A stretch of 64,000 bases of DNA from Rikenellaceae bacterium (lineage in GTDB: Bacteria; Bacteroidota; Bacteroidia; Bacteroidales; Rikenellaceae): contig SUZJ01000001.1 of the NCBI GenBank assembly GCA_015059945.1, forward strand, positions 248,001 to 312,000. Direction: 5' to 3'. The notes beneath the pieces are model-generated. The model saw only the letters and a program-made list of their open reading frames with translations, had not been told where the DNA came from and searched no databases. This document shows positions 27,545 through 36,114 of this stretch, piece after piece. The translations under genes were made by a program, and so were the position numbers. How positions within the stretch are numbered: position 1 is the first letter of the stretch; every line of letters begins with the position of its first letter.

Positions 27545-28201
27545 ATGAAAATTAGAAACTTTTGTGCAGTACTTGTTGCGCTGTTGTGCGTGTGTGCGCC
27601 TATAAAGGCTCAGAGGGCGTTGCAATTTCGCCACAGCGACGGCCTTAATTTGTCGTCGCTCGTGGGTATAGACAATGCAGCTCTGCGCCCGGGATTTTAT
27701 TCCACTCTGGGTTTAACCTACTATTTCTCAGACTACTTTGGCATTGGGACCGAGGTGGCCTACTCCGAGCAAGGCACCCACTGCAAGGCCAACGATATGG
27801 GGGTGGTGATGAACTACAACTACAACTACCTGAACTTGCCCTTGCTGGCCACCTGCCGCCTGAGTGAGCACAATGTTGCCTTTGTTGGTGGTGTGCAGTT
27901 TGGCAAACTATTGAAGGCAACTTACGACTATACAGCTCCTTCCATTTTGGGGCAGGGTAGTAGTGTGAGCGGCGGTGGGGTGTTCGATAAGAGCGAGTTC
28001 CACCCCTGGGATGTGGGTGTGACGCTGGGTGTCGATTGGACTTTGTTTCCGCGCATAGGTGGTGGTATCGAGCTGCGCTATACCCTCGGAATTACCCAAA
28101 CTCACAACGGAATTTCGGATACGGCCAACGGAAATATATACATTTCGGTGCCCGACAATCGCAACTCGACACTGAGGGTGGGCCTCTTTGTGCCGTTCTA
28201 A
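27545..28201 (+). CDS. Outer-membrane beta-barrel protein (porin family)
   Basis: 218 aa. Signal peptide (to about residue 21, APIKAQ), then strands such as GFYSTLGLTYYFSDYFGIGTEVAYSEQG and NYNYLNLPLLATCRLSEHNVAFVGGVQFG, ending in LRVGLFVPF. Same fold family as the preceding gene but clearly diverged, so not a recent duplicate. Function unknown. Confidence 0.83.
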   Translation: MKIRNFCAVLVALLCVCAPIKAQRALQFRHSDGLNLSSLVGIDNAALRPGFYSTLGLTYYFSDYFGIGTEVAYSEQGTHCKANDMGVVMNYNYNYLNLPLLATCRLSEHNVAFVGGVQFGKLLKATYDYTAPSILGQGSSVSGGGVFDKSEFHPWDVGVTLGVDWTLFPRIGGGIELRYTLGITQTHNGISDTANGNIYISVPDNRNSTLRVGLFVPF

Positions 28202-28247
28202 AAAAACGCCTGTTTGTGGGCGAAAAAACAGTGTACGTTTATATAAC

Positions 28248-28282
28248 AAAAGCACCTAAACCACTGCGGTTTGGGTGCTTTT
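28248..28282. terminator. Bidirectional terminator between the beta-barrel gene and corA
   Basis: 15-bp stem with one wobble, AAAAGCACCTAAACC/GGTTTGGGTGCTTTT (28248-28262 with 28268-28282), 5-nt loop, A- and T-tracts on both sides. Confidence 0.88.
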
Positions 28283-28301
28283 GGTTTGGTATGATATTTT
28301 G

Positions 28302-29249
28302 CTAATTTATGCGCTTGAAAAGAAGGTACGTTAAGGCCGAAAAACCAACAATCATACCCATTGCAATAAGCCATCCGTAATCCAAGTCGAGGAAGGGCAG
28401 CCACTTGAAGTTCATACCATAGATACTTGCCACCAGGGTTGCGGGAAGGAACACAACCGAGGCCAGAGTAAAGACCTTCGAGGTGTTGTTTTGCTCGATG
28501 GTAATGAGGCCCAGCGCGGTGTCCTGCAAGTAGTCCAGACGCTCGAAGCTGAAATCGGCGTGCGAAATAAGCGAACTCACGTCGCGCATCATCAACTGGA
28601 TGCGAGGGTAGATATCGTTGGGGAAGCGCTCGCTTCGCTGAATACCCGACAGGATTCGCTGGCGGTCAAAGATGTTCTCGCGGATCGACATCGTCTGCTC
28701 CTGCAAGCTGTTGATACGGGTAATGTCGCGCTTGTCTACCTGACCATCGACCGAAATCTCCTTGCTCAAGGTGGCAATCTGCTTGGCAACATTCTCAACC
28801 AAGTCGGCATCGGCGTCAATTCGCACCTCCAATATCGAGATTAGTAGGTGATAACCAGTGCTATAAGCTCTGGCGTTCATCTGCAAACGCTTCGAGGCCT
28901 CGTTGAAGGTGCGGAACTCGGCATTGCGAGTGGTAATCAGCAAGCCCTCGCTCACAATGAACGACACGGGCTCGACGGTAAAACCGCCACCCTGCGATGG
29001 TACGAAAAAGTTTGTGTTCGAGAAGATTGCGTTCTCGGTCTCGGAGTATTTAGAGGTCGACTCAATCTCCTCGATTTGCTGTCGAGTGAGCAGGTTGATC
29101 TCCATAAAGTTCTCAACTGCTTTGCGCTCCTGGATGGTGGGCGAGAGCAGGTCGATCCACAAAATGTCGTCATAGCCGAGCTCGTCAAAGAGCTTGATAT
29201 CGGCCTCGCGTACAATTTTGTTGTATTGTTTCAGATAGATTGTGATCAT
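28302..29249 (-). CDS. corA: CorA-type magnesium/cobalt transporter
   Basis: 315 aa inner-membrane channel for Mg2+. A long cytoplasmic helical domain is followed by two C-terminal membrane helices; the first ends in the signature SIYGMNF and a short loop leads to the second (YGWLIAMGMIVGFSALTYLLF). Residues before the pore (QNNTSKVFTLASVVFLPATLVA) fit the family stalk. The gene lies 105 nt downstream of the mqnA-like gene on the same strand. Confidence 0.94.
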   Translation of the reverse strand: MITIYLKQYNKIVREADIKLFDELGYDDILWIDLLSPTIQERKAVENFMEINLLTRQQIEEIESTSKYSETENAIFSNTNFFVPSQGGGFTVEPVSFIVSEGLLITTRNAEFRTFNEASKRLQMNARAYSTGYHLLISILEVRIDADADLVENVAKQIATLSKEISVDGQVDKRDITRINSLQEQTMSIRENIFDRQRILSGIQRSERFPNDIYPRIQLMMRDVSSLISHADFSFERLDYLQDTALGLITIEQNNTSKVFTLASVVFLPATLVASIYGMNFKWLPFLDLDYGWLIAMGMIVGFSALTYLLFKRIN

Positions 29250-29354
29250 TTTCTCTGGCTGTTCGGATTTAGAGGTGAACGTGTTTTCCTTAAATTGTCC
29301 GAATGGACGGCCGTCAGCCGAGTGTCTTACACCCCCTGCGGCTCTTTATTTCAG

Positions 29355-29885
29355 TCAGCCAGGGTTGGCGTGTGCGGTGGCCTTTTTGAGCTTTTTCCAG
29401 TAGGCCTCCAACGCCTTATGTTTTGTCAGATCAAACAGATAGTCAACTTGCGATGTCAGATAGGTGTAGTCCTCAACCTTGGGACACTCGTTCAGCGCCA
29501 AGAGCGACTCGTAGATGCGCTCGACACCCAGTGTGAGGGCCTCCTCAATAGCATCGAGCACCTCGGGCTCAACACCTTCGCGAGCTACCCACAATGCAGC
29601 TACGGGAGCCTCGGTGGGCACACCCCACTCGTCGCTCACGCCACCCTGCTCGCCCTTTGCGGGAGCGATGCAGAAGTTGCTAACAATCTTTGCATCAGCG
29701 AGTTTGTGCACAAGGTTGGCTGGCAGAAGGGCCACATCGACCGCCCCTGCTGCGAAAGTGTCAATAAGTTCCTCTGGTTTGAGAATTGTGATTTCGGCCC
29801 TGAGATTATCGGCTGTGCGCAGGCCATAAACCATCGGCACAGCGCTCAGAGTCGAGGCTGCTGCAATTTTTACCGGAATACCCAT
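29355..29885 (-). CDS. Short MqnA-like (menaquinone biosynthesis/substrate-binding fold) protein
   Basis: 176 aa. The opening KIAAASTLSAVPMVYGLR, the middle PEELIDTFAAGAVDVALLPANLVHKL and SNFCIAP match MqnA, the chorismate dehydratase of the futalosine menaquinone route, and the C-terminal LFDLTKHKALEAYWKKL also fits. MqnA proteins are usually around 250-280 aa; here a central block of roughly 70-90 residues seems absent (an 18-residue acidic linker joins the halves). The frame is intact, so this is a shortened paralogue or specialised binding protein rather than a frameshifted remnant. No other mqn gene is in the window. Confidence 0.65.
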   Translation of the reverse strand: MGIPVKIAAASTLSAVPMVYGLRTADNLRAEITILKPEELIDTFAAGAVDVALLPANLVHKLADAKIVSNFCIAPAKGEQGGVSDEWGVPTEAPVAALWVAREGVEPEVLDAIEEALTLGVERIYESLLALNECPKVEDYTYLTSQVDYLFDLTKHKALEAYWKKLKKATAHANPG

Positions 29886-30108
29886 CGTCCATCTCTTTTT
29901 GCCTTTGGTTTAACACTGCGTGTGCTCTTTGTGTGGGGGCACACTTCACCCATACCAACCCACAAAAGTATACATTTTTTTTGAAAACGATACTCTTTGG
30001 TCAATTTTTCTCACATTTTACCCCCTGATAGCGACCATTTTGGGGCCAAAGTGGTCGAAGATTTTTGCACAGTTCTATATTTCATATAGAAAAATCGAAA
30101 AGTTGTGC

Positions 30109-30116
30109 TAACTTTG
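30109..30116 (+). promoter_or_regulatory. -7 box upstream of the DPP III gene
   Basis: TAACTTTG, 30 nt before the ATG at 30147. No standard -33 TTTG at 19-21 nt. Confidence 0.5.
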
Positions 30117-30146
30117 TTCCCAAATATATTTATCCAAAACAAAACT

Positions 30147-32180
30147 ATGAAAAAACAAACCCTCCTAACCATTACAGCAATGATTGCAACATTGGCAGTT
30201 TCGTGCAACAACAACCAGGCTGACGAGTTCCGTTGGCAGATAGACAACTTCGACGATGTCAAAGTGTTGCGCTATCAAGTGCCAGGCTTCGAGCAGCTCT
30301 CGCTCGAGGAGAAAGAGCTCATCTACTATCTCAACCAGGCCGCTATTAGCGGTCGCGACATCCTTTTTGACCAGAATTTCAAGTACAACCTGGCCATCCG
30401 TCGCACCCTCGAGGCTATCTATACCACCTACAAGGGCGACAAAGAGTGCGCCGAGTGGAAGGCTTTTGAGAAGTATCTCAAAAAAGTGTGGTTTGCTAAT
30501 GGTATCCACCACCACTACGGCAACGACAAGTTCACACCCGAGTTCTCGCAGGAGTACTTCCTCGGTGAGCTGATTGCCAACACTCCCGCAGAGTTGCTGC
30601 CCGTTGAGGGCTTTGGCTCGGCCGAGCAGTTGCTGGCCACCATCACCCCCGCCATCTTCGATGCCGAGCTCTACAAATCTAAATTGGTACAGGCCGATGG
30701 CGTTGATGTGCTGGAGGCTTCGTCGATGAACTATTACGAGGGTGTTACCCAGGCCGAGGCCGAGAAATTCTATGCCAAGATGTACAAAAAGAACGATCCC
30801 ACCCCCATTTCGTATGGTCTGAATAGCAAACTTGTCAAGAAAGACGGCAAAATCTACGAGCAGACCTACAAGATTGGCGGTATGTACTCCGACGCTTTGG
30901 AGCAGATTGTCTACTGGTTGGAGAAGGCTGCTGGCGTGGCTAAGGAGCCCCAGAAGTCGACCATCCTCACACTGGTAGAGTACTACAAGAGTGGCGACTT
31001 GGCTCTGTTCGACAAGTTCAACATCGCCTGGGTGCAGGACACCGAGAGCCACATCGACTTTGTGAACGGCTTTACCGAGGACTATGGCGACCCCCTGGGC
31101 CGCAAGGGCGCTTGGGAGTCGATCGTAAACTTCAAAGATACCGAGGCTACCAAACGTACCCAGGTTATCAGCGACAACGCTCAGTGGTTCGAGGACCACT
31201 CGCCCATCAACCCCGCATACCGCAAGGCCGAGGTTAAGGGTGTGTCGGCAAAGGTTATCACCGCAGCAACACTGGCCGGCGATGCTTATCCCTCGACTCC
31301 CATTGGTATCAACCTGCCCAATGCCGACTGGATTCGCCGCGACTATGGCTCCAAGTCGGTTACTATCGACAACATCACCGCAGCCTATGCCGAGAGTGGC
31401 AAGGGTAGTGGTTTCGATGAGGAGTTTGTGCTGCGTGCCGAGGATAGGGAGCGTATGGCTAAGTATGGTCGTCTGAGCGACAACCTCCACACCGACCTGC
31501 ACGAGTGCTTGGGCCACGGCTCGGGCCAGCTGGCACCCAATGTTAAGGGTGGCGAGCTGAAACAATATAGCTCAACCCTCGAAGAGGCAAGGGCCGACTT
31601 GTTTGGCCTCTACTACCTGGGCGATCCCAAGATGGTTGAGATTGGCCTTGTTCCTTCGTTCGATGCAGCCAAGGCACAGTATGCCAAATATATTATGAAT
31701 GGTATGATGACTCAGTTTACTCGTATCGAGTTGGGTAAGAATGTAGAGGAGTCGCATATGCGTAACCGCAAGCTGATTGCCGAGTGGTGCTACGATCACG
31801 GCAAGGCCGAGAATGTAATTGAGTGGGTTAAGAAAGACGGCAAGAGCTATGTTGTCGTAAACGACTTCGAGCGCCTGAGGGAGCTCTTTGGCGAGATGCT
31901 CTACGAGATTCAGCGCATCAAGTCTGAGGGCGACTTTGAGGCCGGCCGCCAGATTGTTGAGAAATATGCTGTGAAGATTGACCCCGAGCTGCACAAAGAG
32001 GTGCTCGACCGCTATGCAGCACTCAACATCCAGCCCTACTCGGGATTCATCAACCCCATCTACACCCTCGTTGAGGAGGATGGTAAGGTGGTTGATGTCA
32101 AGATTGAGTACCCCGACAACTACGTCGAGCAGATGCTCTACTACTCGCAAAACTACTCCTTCCTGCCTACCCTTAACTAA
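30147..32180 (+). CDS. Dipeptidyl peptidase III-like M49 metallopeptidase lipoprotein
   Basis: 677 aa with a lipoprotein signal (lipobox AVSC, Cys20). Zinc motif HECLGH at residues 452-457 (the M49 HExxGH with its extra residue) and EEARAD at about 478-483 supply metal ligands and catalytic Glu. The family removes dipeptides from N-termini of oligopeptides. Many homologues are cytosolic; the lipobox here predicts a cell-envelope enzyme, as in other Bacteroidota. I start at 30147 because the signal peptide begins there. The M23 gene follows at 54 nt and may be co-transcribed. Confidence 0.93.
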   Translation: MKKQTLLTITAMIATLAVSCNNNQADEFRWQIDNFDDVKVLRYQVPGFEQLSLEEKELIYYLNQAAISGRDILFDQNFKYNLAIRRTLEAIYTTYKGDKECAEWKAFEKYLKKVWFANGIHHHYGNDKFTPEFSQEYFLGELIANTPAELLPVEGFGSAEQLLATITPAIFDAELYKSKLVQADGVDVLEASSMNYYEGVTQAEAEKFYAKMYKKNDPTPISYGLNSKLVKKDGKIYEQTYKIGGMYSDALEQIVYWLEKAAGVAKEPQKSTILTLVEYYKSGDLALFDKFNIAWVQDTESHIDFVNGFTEDYGDPLGRKGAWESIVNFKDTEATKRTQVISDNAQWFEDHSPINPAYRKAEVKGVSAKVITAATLAGDAYPSTPIGINLPNADWIRRDYGSKSVTIDNITAAYAESGKGSGFDEEFVLRAEDRERMAKYGRLSDNLHTDLHECLGHGSGQLAPNVKGGELKQYSSTLEEARADLFGLYYLGDPKMVEIGLVPSFDAAKAQYAKYIMNGMMTQFTRIELGKNVEESHMRNRKLIAEWCYDHGKAENVIEWVKKDGKSYVVVNDFERLRELFGEMLYEIQRIKSEGDFEAGRQIVEKYAVKIDPELHKEVLDRYAALNIQPYSGFINPIYTLVEEDGKVVDVKIEYPDNYVEQMLYYSQNYSFLPTLN

Positions 32181-32234
32181 TCCAATGGGCAGAAGGGTCC
32201 AAACCTTTAAGGTTCAAATAGAAAAAAGAAAAGA

Positions 32235-33629
32235 ATGAAGAATATTAAGATTGGTAACTTCGAGGTGCGCTGGGAGCTTCCTGCAATAGTACTTTCGGCG
32301 TTGATTATTGCAATAACCCTGTGTGTGAAGTGCAGCGGTGGTGGTAAGACCAAGGCCGCACCAGCCGAGGAGGTTGTGGCGGTAGAGTACCTCTATGGCT
32401 TCGACCGCAGCCAGTACGACATCTACGAGGGTAAGGTCGAGGAGGGACAAACCCTGTCGCACATACTCGAGGGCTACACCTCACAGGTGAACATCAACCG
32501 CATCGCTGCCGAGAGTAAAAAGATCTACGACTTCCGCCATATGAAGGTGGGCGACGAGTATGCTATCTTTTCGCAGAGTGACTCGCTGGGTTGCCACCTC
32601 AGGCACTTTGTCTTTGAGAAGAATAGGGTAGATGTGGTCTATGTTTCGCTCGATGCCGAGAATAATATCTCGGTTAAGATGGAGCAAAAGGAACAGCGAT
32701 TTGTAAGGCGCAAGGTTACGGCCAAGATTTCTTCGTCGCTGTGGAATTGCTTGGTTGAGAACGATATACACCCCGCTCTGGCTATTGATATCGAGGATAT
32801 CTATGGTTGGAGTGTAGACTTCTTTGCTCTGCACGAGGGCGATACCTTTACCGCTATTTTCGACGAGCGTTATATCGAAGACGAGCGCGTGGGTACGGGT
32901 ACCGTTTGGGGCTGCGTGTTCAACCACGCGGGCAAGGACTACTACGCCATCCCCTTTGACCAAAACGGCAAGTTGAGCTATTGGGACGAGAACGGCAAGA
33001 GTATGCGCAAGCAGTTCTTGAAGGCTCCTCTGAAATATACCCGCATCAGCTCCAAGTTCTCATACAACCGTATGCACCCCGTACACAAGGTGCGCCGCCC
33101 CCACTTGGGCGTAGACTATGCAGCCCCAATGGGAACTCCCGTTGTAGCAATTGCCGATGGTACCATTACGGCCAAGTATTGGGATAAGAAGGGTGGTGGT
33201 AACGTGCTCAAAATCAAGCATACCAACGGCTATTCGAGCTCGTATCTGCACCTGAAAGGCTACGCCAAAGGTATGGCTGTGGGCAAGCGCGTGTCGCAGG
33301 GCCAACTGATTGCCTATGTGGGTAGTACGGGTACTTCGACCGGCCCCCACTTGGACTTCCGCCTCTATAAGAACGGCAAGGCTATGGACCCCCTGAAAGC
33401 GCCTTCGGATCCTGTTGAGCCAATCAAGAAGGCCAACGAGGCTGCCTTTAATGAGATTAAGGCCAAGGTGCTGGCCGAGCTGGCAGGCGATGTTGAGCCC
33501 GAGGATATGGTTACCAACTATGACCTCTATCCCTCGACTCGCCCGGTGGTTACACTTACGGCTCAGGATTCGCTCCAAATGAAGGTACGTGGCGGGGCTA
33601 TGTGGAAGGCTCTGAACGAGATTGAGTAA
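32235..33629 (+). CDS. M23 (LytM) family envelope protein, Zn ligand substituted
   Basis: 464 aa. One N-terminal membrane helix (about 16-33), a periplasmic domain with a LysM/OapA-like opening (VEEGQTLSHILEGY), and a LytM domain at about 270-400. HLGVD (about 290) supplies the first zinc ligands, but the second motif, normally HxHF, reads PHLDFRLYKNG (about 372), so the third ligand is Asp or lost. The protein may cleave peptidoglycan weakly or act only as an amidase activator or scaffold. It follows the DPP III gene and precedes ispD, separated from the latter by a long hairpin. Confidence 0.88.
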   Translation: MKNIKIGNFEVRWELPAIVLSALIIAITLCVKCSGGGKTKAAPAEEVVAVEYLYGFDRSQYDIYEGKVEEGQTLSHILEGYTSQVNINRIAAESKKIYDFRHMKVGDEYAIFSQSDSLGCHLRHFVFEKNRVDVVYVSLDAENNISVKMEQKEQRFVRRKVTAKISSSLWNCLVENDIHPALAIDIEDIYGWSVDFFALHEGDTFTAIFDERYIEDERVGTGTVWGCVFNHAGKDYYAIPFDQNGKLSYWDENGKSMRKQFLKAPLKYTRISSKFSYNRMHPVHKVRRPHLGVDYAAPMGTPVVAIADGTITAKYWDKKGGGNVLKIKHTNGYSSSYLHLKGYAKGMAVGKRVSQGQLIAYVGSTGTSTGPHLDFRLYKNGKAMDPLKAPSDPVEPIKKANEAAFNEIKAKVLAELAGDVEPEDMVTNYDLYPSTRPVVTLTAQDSLQMKVRGGAMWKALNEIE

Positions 33630-33630
33630 A

Positions 33631-33683
33631 CGCAAAGTTTTGTGGTGCGTGCCGTGGGTGGCTAACGTACCACAAAATTTGCG
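33631..33683. terminator. Long hairpin between the M23 gene and ispD
   Basis: CGCAAAGTTTTGTGGTGCGT (33631-33650) pairs with ACGTACCACAAAATTTGCG (33665-33683): a 19-bp stem with one bulge and one wobble and a 14-nt loop. No T-run follows, so it may be an attenuator or RNA-processing site rather than a classic terminator. Confidence 0.65.
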
Positions 33684-33701
33684 AGATAAAACGACAGAAA
33701 G

Positions 33702-34388
33702 ATGGATATAAACGATTGTATAAAAGCCAATTTGGGAGTTGTGATTGTTGCCGGAGGTGTGGGCAACAGAATGGGAGCCGATGTGCCCAAACAATTCCTA
33801 AAAATAGGGTACGTTTATATCCTCGAACAGACGCTGAGAGCCTTTGTTGGGCTTGCAAAGAAAATTGTGGTGGTGCTGCCCGCCAATCAACACGACCGTT
33901 GGGCCCAAATTGTGGCCGAGCGAGGGTTGGTTGGGAGCCACGAGGTTTGTACGGGTGGCTCAACGAGGTTTGAGTCGGTACGCAACGGCATCAAGGCGTT
34001 GGGGAGCGATTGTGAGTTGGTGGCAATCCACGATGGGGTACGCCCACTCGTCAGTCGCCAGATGATTTTGAGGGGCGTAGATGTGGCCCAACGCGAGGGA
34101 TCGGCAATCCCGATTGTGGCCCCTGTTGATTCGTTCCGCATAGAGGGCGAGGAGGGGCTCGAAGTGGTTGATAGAGCCAAACTTAAAGCGGTGCAGACGC
34201 CACAAATTTTTGCCCACTCGCTACTTTCTAAGGCATACGATACCGAGCCCGATGCACGTTTTACCGACGATGCTACGGTGGTCGAGAGGCTGGGCATAAA
34301 GCTTGGCTACTACGAGGGCGAGCGCAGCAATATAAAGATTACCACCCCCGAAGACCTGGCCATTGCCGAGGCGCTGATGAAGTTGTAG
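33702..34388 (+). CDS. ispD: 2-C-methyl-D-erythritol 4-phosphate cytidylyltransferase
   Basis: 228 aa, third step of the MEP isoprenoid pathway (CTP + MEP to CDP-ME). Nucleotide-binding loop VVIVAGGVGNRMGADVPKQF (about 13-32); GGSTRFESVRNGI, IHDGVRPLVS, PVDSFR, TPQIFA and FTDDATVVE are all in family order. Another MEP gene, ispH, is in the window near 44.7 kb. The downstream PH-like gene starts 43 nt later. Confidence 0.95.
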   Translation: MDINDCIKANLGVVIVAGGVGNRMGADVPKQFLKIGYVYILEQTLRAFVGLAKKIVVVLPANQHDRWAQIVAERGLVGSHEVCTGGSTRFESVRNGIKALGSDCELVAIHDGVRPLVSRQMILRGVDVAQREGSAIPIVAPVDSFRIEGEEGLEVVDRAKLKAVQTPQIFAHSLLSKAYDTEPDARFTDDATVVERLGIKLGYYEGERSNIKITTPEDLAIAEALMKL

Positions 34389-34430
34389 CAGACTGGGGTG
34401 TGAGGGCATAAAGAGTTGAATGATAGTGCA

Positions 34431-34946
34431 ATGAAGCTGACGTTCAGATACGGAGGACTCGATGCCAAAGGGGTGGTTGTTACCTCGTTGGTAGTGGTTG
34501 CTATGGGTGTGGCTGTGGCGTGGCTGTTTGCCACGAGCGCAGGGGCCTACTACTTGGCTGCGTGGGTTAGCGCTGTCTGCTTGGCTCTGGTTGCGCTGTG
34601 CGGTCTGAGCATACCTACGCGCATAATATTGTCGGACAAGACTCTCGAGTTGCGCTGTCTGGTCGATACGACCTACATAGCATTGGAAAGTATTGCAGAT
34701 GTGGACTTTGTGGGGGCCGACGGGTTTAAGAAAAAGGTCCCCATTGTGGGCAGTTGTGGCTTTATGGGCTACCTGGGGCGCTATGTCGATGTGCGCACCG
34801 GCTGCATACACCGACTGTATGCCTCGAACCGCAAAAAAGGGGTGGCAATCCACACCTCAAAACGTCGCTACCTGATTAGTTGCAACAATCCCGAACTGCT
34901 GGTGGCAGCACTCAACGAGGCCCGAAAACTTGCGGCTCAGGAGTAA
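34431..34946 (+). CDS. Membrane protein with PH-like domain
   Basis: 171 aa. Two membrane helices (about 15-35 and 43-65) followed by a soluble beta-rich domain with the pattern of bacterial PH domains (RIILSDKTLELRC, YIALESIADVDF, GVAIHTSKRRYLISCNNPELLVAAL). The C-terminal segment is typical of the family in which the last helix packs on a beta sandwich. Function unknown. I place the start at the ATG at 34431; a TTG 15 nt upstream is possible. Confidence 0.75.
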   Translation: MKLTFRYGGLDAKGVVVTSLVVVAMGVAVAWLFATSAGAYYLAAWVSAVCLALVALCGLSIPTRIILSDKTLELRCLVDTTYIALESIADVDFVGADGFKKKVPIVGSCGFMGYLGRYVDVRTGCIHRLYASNRKKGVAIHTSKRRYLISCNNPELLVAALNEARKLAAQE

Positions 34947-34949
34947 GGA

Positions 34950-34981
34950 TTTGGAAATATGTTATTTTAGTGCTAACTTTG
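34950..34981 (+). promoter_or_regulatory. Promoter of the lpxK-pnp-pnp-ssb operon
   Basis: TTTG (34950-34953), 20-nt spacer, TAACTTTG (34974-34981). The inferred transcript start lies just before a perfect hairpin (34992-35015). Confidence 0.82.
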
Positions 34982-34991
34982 GGCGATTTAG

Positions 34992-35015
34992 CCCTATTGG
35001 GGTGGCCCAATAGGG
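34992..35015 (+). promoter_or_regulatory. Perfect hairpin at the 5' end of the lpxK transcript
   Basis: CCCTATTGGG (34992-35001) and CCCAATAGGG (35006-35015) form a 10-bp stem with loop GTGG. It would sit at the very 5' end of the leader, about 42 nt before the ATG. It could stabilise the mRNA or be a protein-binding operator. Confidence 0.65.
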
Positions 35016-35057
35016 GGCGCTCGGGCAAAAATATCAAGAATGAAGAACTGAAAAGAG

Positions 35058-36101
35058 ATGGGTTTTTTCAAGAGCATAGCAGCAGGTTTGTATGGAGCAG
35101 GGGTTTCGTTGCGCAACTGGCTCTATGACCTCAAAGTGCTCAAAACTACGCAGTTCGACCTGCCTGTTATCTGCGTTGGCAATGTTGCTGTGGGTGGTAC
35201 GGGCAAGACCCCTACGGTGGAGTTTCTGGTCGAAAAACTCGGCGAGCAGTACACCATTGCAGTTCTTTCGCGTGGCTACCGCAGGCGCACCAAGGGTTAC
35301 CGCGAGGTGCAGGTGGGCGACTCGTTCTTGAATGTTGGCGACGAGCCTAAGCAGATTAAACGCAAATTCCCCGATACCGTGGTTGTGGTGTGCGAAAGGC
35401 GTGTTGAGGCCATCAGGCGCATACAGCAGGAGCACCCCGAGGTTAATCTTGTGATTATGGACGATGGTTTTCAACATCGTAGCCTTACCCCCAAGGTGAG
35501 CATTGTGCTGTCGGACTATTCAACACCTCCGTTCCAGAACAAAATGCTGCCCGCAGGTACTCTGCGCGACAACCCTTCGCAGCTGTATAGGGCTAATATA
35601 CTCATTGTTACAAAGACTCCCGCAACAATGACCCCCATCGAGCGCAACATTGCGCAGAAAGAGCTCAGGCCCTATCCCTATCAGGCGGTGTTCTTTACCG
35701 ATGTTAAGCAGGCAATGTTGAAGCCAATTTTTTCGGACGTTGCGCCTACGGTTGTTCCTCGTGGCAGCAAAGTTGTAGCATTGGCGGGTATTGCCAATCC
35801 CGAGCGCTTCTTCGAGTCGTTGGAGAGCCGCTTCGAGGTGGTCGAGAAGGTGGCCTTTGGCGACCACCACACCTATCGTGTCAAAGATATTCGCCACCTT
35901 GCCAAACTGGTCGAGGAGTATGGCGAAAAGGCGGTGATAATCACTACCGAGAAGGATGGTGTGAAGCTCACCTCGCGCAAACATATCCCCAAGGAGTTGC
36001 AGGAGAAGATGTACGTTTTGCCTATCAAACTCAACTTTCGCGATGGCGACGAGGCGCAATTTATCGACAAGGTAATAGCTGAATTGAAAAACAAACAATA
36101 G
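35058..36101 (+). CDS. lpxK: Tetraacyldisaccharide 4'-kinase
   Basis: 347 aa lipid A kinase at the inner membrane; phosphorylates the 4' position of the lipid A precursor. N-terminal membrane-associated helix (FFKSIAAGLYGAG), the P-loop VGGTGKTPTVEFL (about 46-58), the RGYRR segment, and VIMDDGFQHRSL (about 133-144) with the family's DDGFQH. It opens an operon with two purine nucleoside phosphorylase genes and ssb. It complements the lpxH-like gene near 13.5 kb in lipid A synthesis. Confidence 0.95.
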   Translation: MGFFKSIAAGLYGAGVSLRNWLYDLKVLKTTQFDLPVICVGNVAVGGTGKTPTVEFLVEKLGEQYTIAVLSRGYRRRTKGYREVQVGDSFLNVGDEPKQIKRKFPDTVVVVCERRVEAIRRIQQEHPEVNLVIMDDGFQHRSLTPKVSIVLSDYSTPPFQNKMLPAGTLRDNPSQLYRANILIVTKTPATMTPIERNIAQKELRPYPYQAVFFTDVKQAMLKPIFSDVAPTVVPRGSKVVALAGIANPERFFESLESRFEVVEKVAFGDHHTYRVKDIRHLAKLVEEYGEKAVIITTEKDGVKLTSRKHIPKELQEKMYVLPIKLNFRDGDEAQFIDKVIAELKNKQ

Positions 36102-36114
36102 CACGCAAAATACT

